Positions 1-10,828 of a stretch of 64,000 bases of DNA are shown here, one piece after another; within the stretch, counting starts at the first letter, position 1, and each line of letters starts with the position of its first letter. A program made the translations under genes and the position numbers. The notes under the pieces were generated by a model. That model saw only the letters and a program-made list of their open reading frames with translations, had not been told where the DNA came from and made no database searches. This DNA is from Polytrichum commune (lineage: Eukaryota > Streptophyta > Polytrichopsida > Polytrichales > Polytrichaceae), in contig OX485804.1 in the NCBI GenBank assembly GCA_950295325.1, positions 42,644,429 through 42,708,428 of the forward strand, in the 5' to 3' direction.

Positions 1-1865
1 ACTCTTTCACCCTTGTGCTTCTGTTTTCATAACAGGTATCCATCACTTCGGTTACACATGTCCCCCAAGTGGGTATATCCGAACTCCTCTTATTGCGTCA
101 TCCATATCCTACTTCAGTAATACAGAAGAGGACTATCGCTTTTCACCATACTATCCGTAGATATTCGTCTCTCTGTTCACTTTTTTCCTTGAGTGAAAAA
201 CCTCATATGCTATTGGGACCAGTCCAGTTAATCACTCACTCTTATATTACAGTCACTTATATATGGAATCTCATGGATCAGAGCTATTCCCAGTAGCTCA
301 ACTATACTTCTCATGTATATCCTTTTAAGTCCATCCCAATTGCTAGTATCTGCTGTAAGTCAAAAGACTTCCTCGGATTTTCTGAACAATCGCATAATTA
401 TGTAGACGGTTATGTGGAACCGCCTATTATTCATGTATTTTATCCGAATCCTGAACGTATTTGTGTATACTGCTCTTTATAGAACGACACACTACCACTT
501 CAGCTTGTGGGTAAGTCTGTACTCTATCATAGCCTCTCTCTTTCTTATTAGATCTGAGAGCATTCTTGGGTATGATTAGAATCCTTCATTCTTTTGCAAT
601 AATAATCACTTACCCATGTATTCAAAGATTAGTCGTATATGAAGGACAAATCCGTGAATAAACAACTCAGTATTACTTATGTTATCATTAAGGTCACATA
701 TAATCTGACTGTATCAATAACTCGATGTCAGATACATCTATAAGACCTTATGTATATGGATAATAAATGGAGAATCAGGCAATCCTCATAGTCATGTGAC
801 CAAATATCATTAGGAGGAAGCATCAGAATTCCTGGTTCATCCCTCATCCAACAATATATAAACAGTAGAGATTATAAGTGTGTTTCCGGGGTTGTTTTCT
901 CTTGAGAAACTCCTCAGAAATATACATCTCTCCCTTATTTATTCATATATCCAATATCGACGCTTATCATAAGTACATCCGTAGCAACCAGACTTCTGTC
1001 GTGCCCACAATATTAGTATATGTAGCACCTTCTATGTTCTCACAGTGACTGTCTTGAACATCAGATTCTGATGATTATTTCTTAGTAAAGCAAGACGACC
1101 GAGAATTACCATTCCCGATACTGTATTTATTCTCTGTCTCTGTCCGGCTTTGTTAGCATCAGTGTTTTAACATGCCAGAAATGTATTGTTCAGCCTAATG
1201 AATATTGGAGCACAGTAATAGCAAGAAATATCATGGGATTTCTCTATGACTCCCTTATTGTTCAGAGTATAGCCATTACTTCCAACCGTCTTATATCGAC
1301 AGCCACAGTACTTATTTATCAGTTCATAGAGTAGATTTCAAAAAAGAATTATCAAGAATGATAATATTCATCACCAATTTTCTGGGTTTCAAAGAGAAAG
1401 TTCAAGAAAGATTGTGATGAGTTGGACAATTTCTTCGGAAGGTGCGTTGCACTTGTAGAAGAGGTCCTCACCTGTGCCCATGCTCCCCAATTACCACGAG
1501 ATAGATTAGTAGAGCGTACAACAGGTGTAGGCGGACCATCTTACTTGTTATCGATGTCAACAAGGCAATGCTACTTTCATGGAAATAAGTATCATACTGT
1601 GAAGCCTTCGGCAATTCAGGGCTGCGTACAAACATTCAGCTGTGACACTCCTGCTCATTCAGACTGTTCACGCAAATACACTCTCTCCTCCCTTACAGTC
1701 GTCTGTCTACACGGCGTACTCTGTCAGTCTGCATTGTAGAGATCAACTAAAGGGGTAGTGGTTAAGCCCCTATGGAAGTGCTTTCAGGGACTCCAACTCC
1801 CGTTTATATACTGTATTCTTTCTTTCATGGGCAGCCCGTTGATGTTTTTAGAAGGGAGCCCGTAA

Positions 1866-1868
<3 letters not shown>
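1..1868. other. AT-rich intergenic DNA, no gene seen
   Basis: No coding region of convincing length or composition is visible on either strand. The only longer open frame (about 1422-1739, plus) starts at TTG and has no recognisable motif. I see no LTR ends or RNA gene. The tract is probably old decayed repeat DNA, which is an inference from its position next to a mobile-element cluster. Confidence 0.5.

Positions 1869-1903
<35 letters not shown>
1869..1903. repeat. (GA)n microsatellite
   Basis: About 17 uninterrupted GA units lie directly beside the left end of the MITE at 1910. Confidence 0.95.
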
Positions 1904-1906
<3 letters not shown>

Positions 1907-1909
1907 TAA

Positions 1910-2267
1910 GGGCCACTTCACACATGAGACTGAAGGTATGTGACCGTTGCATTCTAAGATCTCTTATTGGTCAAAAAGGCCGAGACAATCCAAGGTAACT
2001 TCGGACTAGAAGGTAAAGGCCTAAGGGTTCAAAGAAATTATTGTGGATGAAAAGTCTACATGAAATCCTACATGGCATACTATGGATAAGGTTTCATGGT
2101 CTGCTGGAAGTTGCATCATGCCACCTCCAAGAGGTAGGCCTGATGGAAATTCTGATAGACCATGTCAAAGTCAAGGGCCTTTTACAAATGGTACGGCCTT
2201 TGGATGAAAATTAAGGGCCGTCACAACTACATGGTTAGGAGCCTTGGCTAGTGTGAAGTGGTGGCCC
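1910..2267. mobile_element. PIF/Harbinger-like MITE, copy 1
   Basis: The 358-bp element starts GGGCCACTTCACAC and ends with its near inverse GTGTGAAGTGGTGGCCC. The flanking trinucleotides are TAA on the left and TAC on the right, close to the TAA/TTA target duplication of PIF/Harbinger (Tourist) elements. The interior is alignable by eye to the copy at 45426-45731, for example the words CATTGCATTCTAAGATCTCT and TACGGCCTTTGGATGA. It has no coding capacity, so it would have moved in trans. The superfamily call rests on terminus and TSD type only. Confidence 0.65.
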
Positions 2268-2734
2268 TACCTTATGGCATCAACAAGCTCAAATTCTTTT
2301 CAGCTTGACTACAAAGTGTAAGGTGTGTGGGTGTTATTAGGTTCATTTTCCATGTTCTCCAACTTCTACCGATAAGATACACACAACAATCGGATTGAAA
2401 ATCGGACCTCCCCTAATTTAGTTATGGTTACTAAAAGTGCATATTTGTTGCTTTCTTAATTGAATACAAAGGTCCTCCCAGCTGTGTTTAGATAGATAGA
2501 AACTCCGGTCCCTTTTAGGGGCCGGCGTGAATAGAGTGTCCGTTCGTAATGCCAACAACCCGATGCCCACAGGACATGGGGAAGCTGGGACAAAACTACT
2601 CTCCTCTTTCGAGGATGGACACTATAGTAACCGAGAAACAGTAACCGAGAAACAAATAACATGGGCCGATTATGGCCCACGGAGGTGCATGGCTTTTAAG
2701 GATAATTAGTGTTTTTGTAATGAGAGTGAACGCC
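2268..2734. other. intergenic DNA, no gene seen
   Basis: No supported gene. A 14-bp tandem duplication (AGTAACCGAGAAAC twice) lies at about 2626-2653. The short open frames here lack any family signature. Confidence 0.4.
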
Positions 2735-2904
2735 AAGTCATGATTCCTCGGTTGGTTGTGGGAGGATGTTTGAGTTAAGACGTTCCGGGTTCGATTCCAG
2801 TTGAGTTCATATGATCGTCTAAAATGTAACACATAACTTGGTGCTGTAAGTGAATAAAAGGCAGGAAATTTGTACCAACCAACCGGCACCAGTCCCTCAT
2901 TCTG
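2735..2904 (+). mobile_element. candidate tRNA-derived SINE element
   Basis: A good Pol III B-box (GGGTTCGATTCC, about 2788-2799) follows an A-box-like stretch (TCCTCGGTTGGTT, about 2745-2757) at a tRNA-like distance. The flanks do not fold into a full tRNA by eye, so a tRNA-derived short interspersed element is more likely than a tRNA gene. It abuts the 3' end of the LINE. There is no second copy in the window to confirm it. Confidence 0.3.
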
Positions 2905-2957
2905 AGCTGTAAGTAGATACTAGATATTATATAAGATATTATATAAGTTTTTGGGTT

Positions 2958-4438
2958 TTATGGAGGGTTTAAGTTTTGGGGGAGCGGTTGGTGGTTTTCA
3001 AGTCTCCTCTTATGTAGGAGGATGGACATGGCATATTGTATTGCAATAGTATTAATGTTTTTAAAGGTATTTTTGATGGTAACCATGGGTATTTTGAGAT
3101 TTTCTTCTAGTATTTTCATAGATGGGATGTGGGCCGTAGCTCGGGCCCCAGCTGTGAGGACAATAAGTGGTTCGATTTTCCATCCTCTGGAAGCGATACT
3201 GTCAATCAGTGGTTTGTATTTGTTGTTTTTTGCTTCAATAGTTTATGGGGAAAATCTGTCGTTACAATATGTGAATTCGATAAATTGTATGGTGAGGTTA
3301 GGGTCAACGTCGATGGGAGGGTCCTTTTGATATGGTAATCCTTTGACGCATAGTATGTCAAGGCGAAACCTTGCATTGCAATGACATCTTTGTGTGTTAC
3401 ATGTGCAGGGGAGTAGCCAATTGGGGACAGTATTTTCTTGGGGATTATTATTGAAGGTACCGGCATTCATGAGGGTAAAACATCGGGATTTTTCGGACGA
3501 GATTAAGAGCTTCCTAATTTCTCCAACTGCTTTGTTATGTCTTTTAATTCGTAGTGAGTGTATATGTTGTTGGTTACATTTCAGTAGTACATGTAGCCAA
3601 GTGTCTGGATCGTTTGAATTGCATATGGGACACGTGATAGAGGGGTACCTCTGGTGACCGAAAAACATTTGTTTTCTAGCATTACCCATGTATGTTCCTG
3701 TACGGAATTTAATAAGGCATGATTTTTGTTTGTCTGTGATTAAGGGATTTGTCCAGAATTCGTTGGACAGTTCTTTGTCAATGTCTATAATTTCTGTCCA
3801 TTTACACGTGTTGGGGGTTTGTGTGGCCATGACTGCTATATTGGTTTCCCTGTCATATTTTTTAATTTGTTTTCCTAAGAATCTTACTGGACCTTTGTCT
3901 GGGACTTCTTCCATTGAGGCCCAGACGTCCTTTTGATAATAGTATGGGGTGGCGTGGGCATGTTCGTATGGGTGTATGGCGATTCTGTGTTCTAATTCTA
4001 ATCCGTCTTTTGCTAGTTTATCTGCTTTTTCATTACCGTCAATGTTGACGTGTGCTCGGACTTTGTATAGTGTGATAGGCTGTGTACGGTCTTGGAGGAT
4101 TTTTACCATGGAGTTGAGTGTGGTTTGGTCTGGGTGACTATTATGGAGAGTGGGGTGTTTAATTTGTGTGTTTAGTAGATATAGTACGTTTAGACTGTCT
4201 GTGAATATAAATGCGGGTTCATTAGGGAATTGTGTATTGATGATTCTTAGTGTTTTGTGTATAGCCATTATTTCTGCACGTAGTATATTTTGATGCCCAT
4301 GGAGTCTTTTGGCGATATTTAAGCCTTTGGGGCTATAGATACCGTATCCAGCTCTTTCTCTTCTCCATACTCCAGGGGCAATTTCTTTGGGTTTTATAAA
4401 GGATCCATCTGTGTAGTAGCTAAATTGGGGGTGGAATT
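2958..4438 (-). pseudogene. LINE ORF2 part: RNase H, CCHC zinc motif and PD-(D/E)XK-like C-terminus
   Basis: The RNase H domain starts at about 4405 with YYTDGSF, followed by RAEIMAIHK, FTDSLNV and GNEKADKLAKDG. These are the catalytic D, E, D and D of an RNase HI. Next comes a CX2CX9HX4C zinc motif (CPIC to LLKC) as in R1/Jockey-type ORF2 proteins. After it, RFRLDIL, FIEFTYC, KNNKY and SRGWKIEPLIVL give the D, E and K pattern and strand order of a PD-(D/E)XK nuclease fold. An in-frame TAA at 3243-3245 splits this last domain; the frame then continues to a TAA at 2958-2960. The RNase H assignment is firm. The nuclease fold is an inference from pattern, supported by the diverged relic at 44122-44148 that keeps FIEFTY. 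Confidence 0.75.
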
Positions 4439-5728
4439 TTAGTGGTAAGTTGGTTTGATAGTTTGGGAGTTGTGGGGTGGGGTTATTATTGTATAGGGGT
4501 GTGTTTGGGTAGTTTGTTTTAGCCCATTTTTACTAGGGTTAACGGTGATGTTCGGAGGGGTGGGTGGTGCAATTTGAGTGTGGCTTTGTAATATTTGGAG
4601 GTTATTTGCTGTGTCGTGTATTAGCTTCATTTGTTCGTAGGTACCTATGTTATTATTTTGGTGATGGATACAGAATATTTGCATGGTAGATGGTTCTTTC
4701 CTTGTAGTATTGAGTTTGGGGGGTATTGTTGGTTCTTCGTATGTGATTGTGTCAGCAGCAAAATGGGCAATGACATGTGTGTCTGGGAATAGGCCTATGT
4801 GTGGGTTCGAGTTTTGGTACCAGTCAGTGTCTGGGGATATAATTATAGTGATTGTGTAAGGGTCATTTTGGGCCGCCATGCGTGCCCAGTGTATGGCTTG
4901 TTGTAGGTCTGTTGAGTTGTGCGGATGTGCGTATCCAATTCCTTGCCATTTATAGTCAAACACTTTTCCTAAGGATCCAAATATTATGTCTCGTGAAAAT
5001 GGTGAGTAGAATTGGGTGAATTGTGTAGGACATGTAACTGGGGATGAAAAGTATGAGTGGGTAATATTAAATGTTGTAATTAGTAGATCCAGTATTTGAG
5101 TTGGTATTGTATATTGGGCTCTTTTGAGTGGGTCGTTTTTTGGGATACGGTATTTGTATCTTTGGTATAGCCAGACAATTTCAGTTTCGAATGATTGGGT
5201 AGATGGTTCTAGACCATGTGTGGTAATTTTTGCCAATTGGTATTGTTTCCATAGCCATGTTAGTCTAGCTTTCGGGATGGTGATGAGATGCCTTCCATTG
5301 TCTTCGTATATGTGGGCGACATCGAATTGTATTTGGATAGTATCAGAATTTGTTTCAATGTCGTTTTCTGGGTTGCATTCACTAATAGAGATATGTGCTA
5401 GTGGAATTATTGTGGATGGTGTGACGTATCTTGTGTCTCGGTGTTGTTCCGTGGTGAAGTAAGCGTTAATGATGTTTGAAAAATGATTGTGTTGTCTTTC
5501 TGTGTAATATTGGATAAGCAGGTTTGTGTTGTGGTTGCATATGTTGGCTTCACAGTAGGGGTATAGGTCCCTTTGGGTTCGCCATTTATTATATGTGTTG
5601 TTATTTGTTGTGGTCCATTGACACATATATGACGTAACTGTTCTTTTTATTCCATTGTGGTTGTTAGATTGTTTTTGTTTGTGATCGAGTATTTTGTGTA
5701 TGGGGAATTGTCGGGGGTCTTTGAGCAT
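4439..5728 (-). pseudogene. LINE ORF2 part: linker domain with methyltransferase-like region
   Basis: This frame is open for 429 codons between the RT and RNase H blocks and is shifted by one base at both ends relative to them. Most of it is not recognised. A stretch near 4840-5030 reads FGSLGKVFDYKWQG, then GYAHPHN, then AIHWARMAAQ, then TITIIISPDTDWYQ. That order of glycine turn, short acidic strand, helix and hydrophobic strand ending in a tryptophan resembles the region around the NPPF motif of PCIF1-type and Dam-type adenine methyltransferases. Here NPPF would be replaced by AHPH. If homologous, the domain may be inactive or a structural relic. It could also be an unrelated element-specific domain. 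Confidence 0.4.
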
Positions 5729-5765
5729 GTTGTTGGGGGGAGGAGGTAGATGGGGGATGGGGGGG

Positions 5766-8612
5766 TTAGGGGGGTGTACGGGGGCGGTCGGTGTGTGAGG
5801 TAGGATGTTGTGATTTCTTATTATATATTTGTTTTTGAGGGATCTTGGTGGGTGGTGTTGTTAGCAGGGTAGGGGGCATTGATTGCAGGGGGGGGTGGCA
5901 GAATAGTTCATTAGCTATGTTAAGTGCGCTTTGGATAAGTTTAGAAGGAGTGGAGTGGTAGATTTTGAATTCGTCCTTGTTCATCAGAGTGGTACCATTA
6001 GGCAAGGTAATTTGGTCTAGTGTGGTTATGTTATGTATAAGTAATCTGTGTAGTAGTTTAAGTGAGGTGTTGGGGTTTAGGCCATGTAGCATTTGTGCTT
6101 CTTGCATCCATGCAGTTTCAAGTGAGGATGGGGTTAGTAGAAAGTTATTTATTGTGTTTTTTAGATGGACTCCGGCTTTATGTTTTAGCAGGAACAGTGT
6201 TCTAGTGATGGGTGATCTAACACAATGGTGGTATTTAATGCGAGTGATTTCTTGAGAGCCCCCATGTGTGGCGAGTATGAATTGTACTAGACCGGTATAT
6301 ATTCTCCCAATTCTACCTTTGTCATTGAGGGCATTTTGTAATTGTTCTCCAATGCACCTTAGATAGGCATTTTGTAATGAAAATGCTTCAATTCCAAATA
6401 GGTTGTGGGAGAGTTGCGTGGCAATATTAGATGTGTATTTAGGTATTCCACATATTGTTTTATGGAGTGCGATGATTTTTTTGTCTAGTTTTTTTATGGC
6501 TGGTATGAAATATGGTACTGCATAAAAACTATATGCTATTCCAGCACGTATGACTGTGTCTGCCATGTTGATTTTTTGTTTCATAGTAGCTGGGCAAGCT
6601 ACGAGGGCTTGACATTGTTTGATTACTTTAGCTGTGGTGGTATTTATTTGTGTTTTCCATTTGAGTGATGGTGCAAGATTTATTCCTAGGTATGTATAGG
6701 GTTCATGTTGGTTTAGGACTGGTATATGTTGGTTTCTATAATTTATGTTAGTGGATTGGATTAGGGCCTTGAAGGTTGTGGGGTTAAGTTTAGATTTGTT
6801 TGGACATCCAGTCACTGCACATTTTGGTATACCTAGGTCCATTCCTGCCCATTCACAGAATTTGTCTAGTTTGTTTAATTGTGTTTGTAATGCTTCTAGT
6901 TTGTTGGCTATTGTTGCAAGATCGTCTGCATATGCTGCTGATGAGATTTTCACTCTGGACGTACCGAAGGTATATCCATTATTTCCTTGTTGCAGCCATC
7001 TAAGTAGGGGTTCCAAGAATATGATAAATAGATATGGGCTAAGGGTATCGCCTTGTATTGTACCTCTTTGGATGTGGATTGGTAGAGTTTTTCCGAAGTG
7101 TTCGCCGGTAAATATGGTTGATGATTGTGAGTATATGTTTCTTATGAGGTTTATGGAGTCATTGGGATAACCCAAGTCTTTCATTATGGCTAATAGTCTG
7201 GCGTGGTCAATGGAGCCAAAGGCGTTTTTGAAGTCAATATAAAGAATGTATATATCTTGGTTTGTGAGTCTGGCGTCTTCAAGTGCTGCAATTAGTATTT
7301 GGATTTGTCTGGAGGTGCTTCTTTATGCTCTGAACCCTTCTTGGCTATCGTGTAGTATTTGGTATCTTTCTCCGTATGCTGATAGGATAGAGGTTAGTGT
7401 GCTTGTGTATAATTTATATATAGTGTTAGCTAGTACAATAGGTCTGTGATTTGTTAGTTGTGCTGGGTTACCTTTTTTATATAGTAAAATTGTTAGGCTA
7501 GTTTTCCATGATGTTGAGATTTGTTTTTGTTTATAGCAGTGTTTAAAGAATAGAAACAACATTTTGTGAAAGCGTAGAGGCATATTTTTTAGAATTGAGT
7601 TGGGAATTTTGTCTGGGCCTGGAACTTTATTATTACTTAGATTTTTAAGACAGAAGTCGTATGTTTCTTTATCAAGGTATGTGTGCAAGGGGATTTGGGG
7701 TTCTCCTCGTCTGTCGATTGTGTATCTATCTAAGTCGTGCCAAGGGTATTGCCTTACTCCACATGTATAGTGAATTGGATGTGTATTTTGATGGTGGCAT
7801 GTGGGGACTGTTGGGCGGTTACTGATGGATTGTTGTGCGTAAATTTCTGAAGCAATGTCTTCAGGGTTGGTTAATATGTTGTTTTGTCTATCAATGATGG
7901 AGTCAAGAGGTGAGGTTTCAGTGTTCTTGAAGACTTTCCGATTTATTTTCTTGGGGCTTTTTTCATACATTTGACGGTATTTTGATACGGCTTTTAGGAT
8001 GCAGTCTCTGGTGTATTTTGTGGTAATTTTTCTGGGTTCTTTATTTGCCGTTTTTGCGATAGTTGCTATGGTGTCAATCCATTCGACAGGAGATGTTGTT
8101 GTAGTAGGTGGGTGCGGGATGTTGACGTGTTGGTGGTTTCGGATATCATTTAGGATGGGGTGTACTTGCCAGCTTGGATCATTTTGTACAATGTAAATGG
8201 TTTTCCTGATGAGGTGATATGTGTTGAGGTGTCTTTTCCATTCTCTAGCTAGTTTGCGTGGTAAAAAACCACCTTGTTTTGATGTTCTGTTTGTGAGGTT
8301 GGGTAGAGGGTCTGCTTTGCAAGTTTTTTCAATTGTTTCTGAGATTTTGTTTATAATGTATTCTAATGATGTGCAGGCATTTTGCCATTGATCATGTGTT
8401 AAGTGTTGGTTGTCTTCTAATAATGTGGTAAATTCTTTAAGTTGGGTGGAGTTTTCTTCGAAGAATGTTATGTTAAAGTTTTCTAGGTTTTCCGGTGGTA
8501 TCGGGTTCAGTATCCTAGTTGGTGTGGTGTTTGTAGAGGGCGGAGGTCTAGCTATAAGTGTGTTGTGTGGGATGTGTAATGTGACTGGGTAGTGATCTGA
8601 ATTTATATTCAT
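5766..8612 (-). pseudogene. LINE ORF2 part: end of APE domain, reverse transcriptase and thumb
   Basis: The frame opens with the SDHYPV end of the APE endonuclease. RT block motifs follow in order: VPGPDKIPNSIL, LTILLYKKGNP, NHRPIVLANTIYKL, EGFRA, then YIDFKNAFGSIDH, RGTIQGDTLSPYLF and the catalytic AYADDLA at about 6915-6935. The IDFKNAFG and YADD aspartates are both present. A single TAA at 7323-7325 directly after EGFRA interrupts the frame; the same frame resumes at once, so this looks like one point mutation rather than a gene boundary. After the palm comes a thumb-like region of about 300 residues. The frame then shifts near 5750. The family is an APE-type non-LTR RT with RNase H; the clade needs a phylogeny. 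Confidence 0.85.
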
Positions 8613-8620
8613 GTTTGTGT

Positions 8621-10828
8621 TTATAGTGGAGGTAAATTTGATGTTGTTAAGGGAGTAATGTGGAAACCATCTATTAGGCTTGTTGATGTGTAGTTGTAGC
8701 CACCTTGTCTGGAGATACTAGTATTGGTAGTGATATATTCTAAGTCGAGAGATGTAATAAAATTTTTCCATTGGAAGTCCTCTTCTTGTGGGGGGGCAGT
8801 AGTGTTGTTATTTTGTCTGCCCCTAAGTGCAATATCTCTGTTAAAGTCACCGCACAGTGTGTATATGTAATTGGGGTGTGTAGTGATTTGTTTAGTGATT
8901 TCATTCTTAAGGTGTGGGATAAGACATGTGTCTTCTAGGTGCGTAGGCATATACATGTATATAATTAGCCAAGGTGTTAGTGGGTGGTTGTTTATTTTTA
9001 TTACTTGTAGGTACGGGGAGATGTTTGCTGGAGTGGGAATTTTGGTGACATTTCCCGGGAATGCATATTTGTGATGGATAAGTGTGAGTAGGCCGCCTCT
9101 TCCGGGGGTATATGGCATTCTTTGTTGGATGCACCTAGTGAGTGCGTGTGTGTTGTTGAAAGTGAGTTTGAATTCCGGGAATAAGTTTTGTATATATTTA
9201 GTAGATTTGTTTGCAGTGAGTTTGGTTTCTTGGATATGAATGATTGCTGTGTTATTTAGAGAGTTGTTGATTAAGTCTTGTAAGTTTGGTAGTGATGTGT
9301 TGAGCGATGACGCATTCCAAATTATTATGCTTGTTTCGTGCTCGGTGTTAGAGTTCATTCTTGTGATTGGTGTGGGAGCGGCCGGGAGTGGGGGTGGGTG
9401 TGAATATTCGCTTATATTTTCTAAACATCTAAGTGTTTCGGTTATTAACTGGTTTGGAAGGAAGGGGAATTCTTTCTTGAGGGTGATTGGTGTGGGTGTG
9501 GTGGCTTGGTTGTGGATGAAATCGTATATTTTGGTGTGTATTGAGTTTTGGGGGAGTATTATATGTTGATTGTTTTCTATGAATATTGTGTAGGGGTGCG
9601 GTGTCAGTATGTGTCTTTCGGGGGGGTTGGTGAGGTTAGATAGTCTAATAATTAGTGTGTTGGTCCATATGTCGTTAAAGTGGTAGTTTTGGGGTTGGGT
9701 TAGTATGCTATTGCATGTGTCTATTGAGGGGTGGATGGTGATGACTATAGCATATAGCAAATGGGTTGGTGGTGATTGCCTTTGTGTTTGGATGTATTGG
9801 TGTAGATGTGGGTGGGTAATTATTGCTTGATGGTGTAGAGGGTGTGTATTTCTTAGTATGGGAGCAAATGTATTTGCTATGTGTTGGTATTCGGGTTGTA
9901 GTTTGATAGTGTTTGGAATGAAGTATATCTTGGCTCTCTTTTTGTGTGTAGCAGGATGCGTATGTAGGATGTTAGGCATTGGTCCGGGGTTGGATTCTAT
10001 GTCTCCGCATTTTAGTAATTCTAGTTTGTTAGTGAAGTAGTATCCGTAGAAGTGAATTATGTTGGGGTTTTTCATGTTTGTTTTTAGATATATTGTGATT
10101 GTACATTTGGTTGTGGAAAATAGGTTAGGTATAGCGGGTATGGTTTTTTCTATTTGTATGGGTGAGAAGTGTGGTTTCGTATTATTTGTAGATTTATGGC
10201 TTGTTATTGAGTTAGGTTTCCAATTATTTATGAAGTGGTATTTGTTATTCTTTGTGTGGCGAGGCCGGTAGGCCGAGGCCATTGTGTTTTTTGGGTGGGG
10301 TTGGTATTTTATATGAGGGCTTAATAGGTGTTTGATTTTGTTATGGTGTTCGAAGCTAGGGTAGGGTTTATTTTTGGAGCATTTGTTTTGTAGGTGTGCT
10401 TTGGCATTTGTTGAGAGGTGAGGTTGGTATGTTGAGGTTGCTTTGTTTTTCGGGTTGGCTTTTTGTTTAATATGTATGTTTAGTTTTGGGTAGGGGTGGT
10501 TTTTGGGGAATGGTTTGTGGTTTTGGTGGGTGTTGTATTTAGTTGTTAGGTGTGTATGGGAGTTGTCTTGGAGTACGTGTTTTGTAGTTGTGCTTGGTTT
10601 CCATTTGGTTGTGATAGGGTTTGGTTTGTGGTGAAGATGGTAGGTCACGGTCATTTCGTAGTTTTGACATAATTTGTTTTTCAAGTGGAGGTTGGGTTTG
10701 GAGCTAGGGTATGGTGTGCTTTTTGAGCTTAGGTTGGGATGTATTTTAGATAGTGGATGGGGCTCTAGGTTAGGTTGGTTTTCTTGCTTTGGGTGGGTAT
10801 TATGTTTTGGGCATTGTTGTGGATGCAC
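8621..10828 (-). pseudogene. LINE ORF2 part: basic repeat tract, 2A-like motif and APE endonuclease
   Basis: The first 265 or so codons are rich in H, K, N, P and T with repeating HPK-type words. The frame is open further upstream than this GTG codon. GDIESNPGP follows at 9980-10006, directly before a methionine. About 230 residues later an APE-like endonuclease begins: IWNASSL, IHIQETKL (catalytic E), GRGGLLTLI, CGDFNRD (D and N), then SLIDGFH. The terminal SDH box lies in the next frame, so a one-base shift at about 8645-8656 breaks the domain. Apart from that shift the nuclease motifs are all present. The 2A call is by exact match to the D-[VI]-E-x-N-P-G-P consensus. Confidence 0.8.
9980..10006 (-). 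other. 2A-like (StopGo) motif GDIESNPGP in LINE ORF2
   Basis: The nine codons read G-D-I-E-S-N-P-G-P and the next codon is ATG. The preceding residues LELLKC fit the helical, leucine-containing upstream part of 2A peptides. In known 2A sequences the ribosome skips the last glycyl-prolyl bond, so the basic repeat tract and the endonuclease-RT protein would be released separately. Such motifs are established in trypanosome L1Tc/ingi and in several animal APE-type LINEs. I do not know of one described in a plant LINE. Confidence 0.7.

Noticed and set aside
2735..2830. tRNA gene
   Set aside because: Only the A- and B-box-like parts are present; acceptor and anticodon stems do not pair by eye.
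8613..8660. Programmed frameshift between APE and RT
   Set aside because: The shift falls inside the APE domain and other clear disabling mutations exist in this copy, so decay is the simpler reading.
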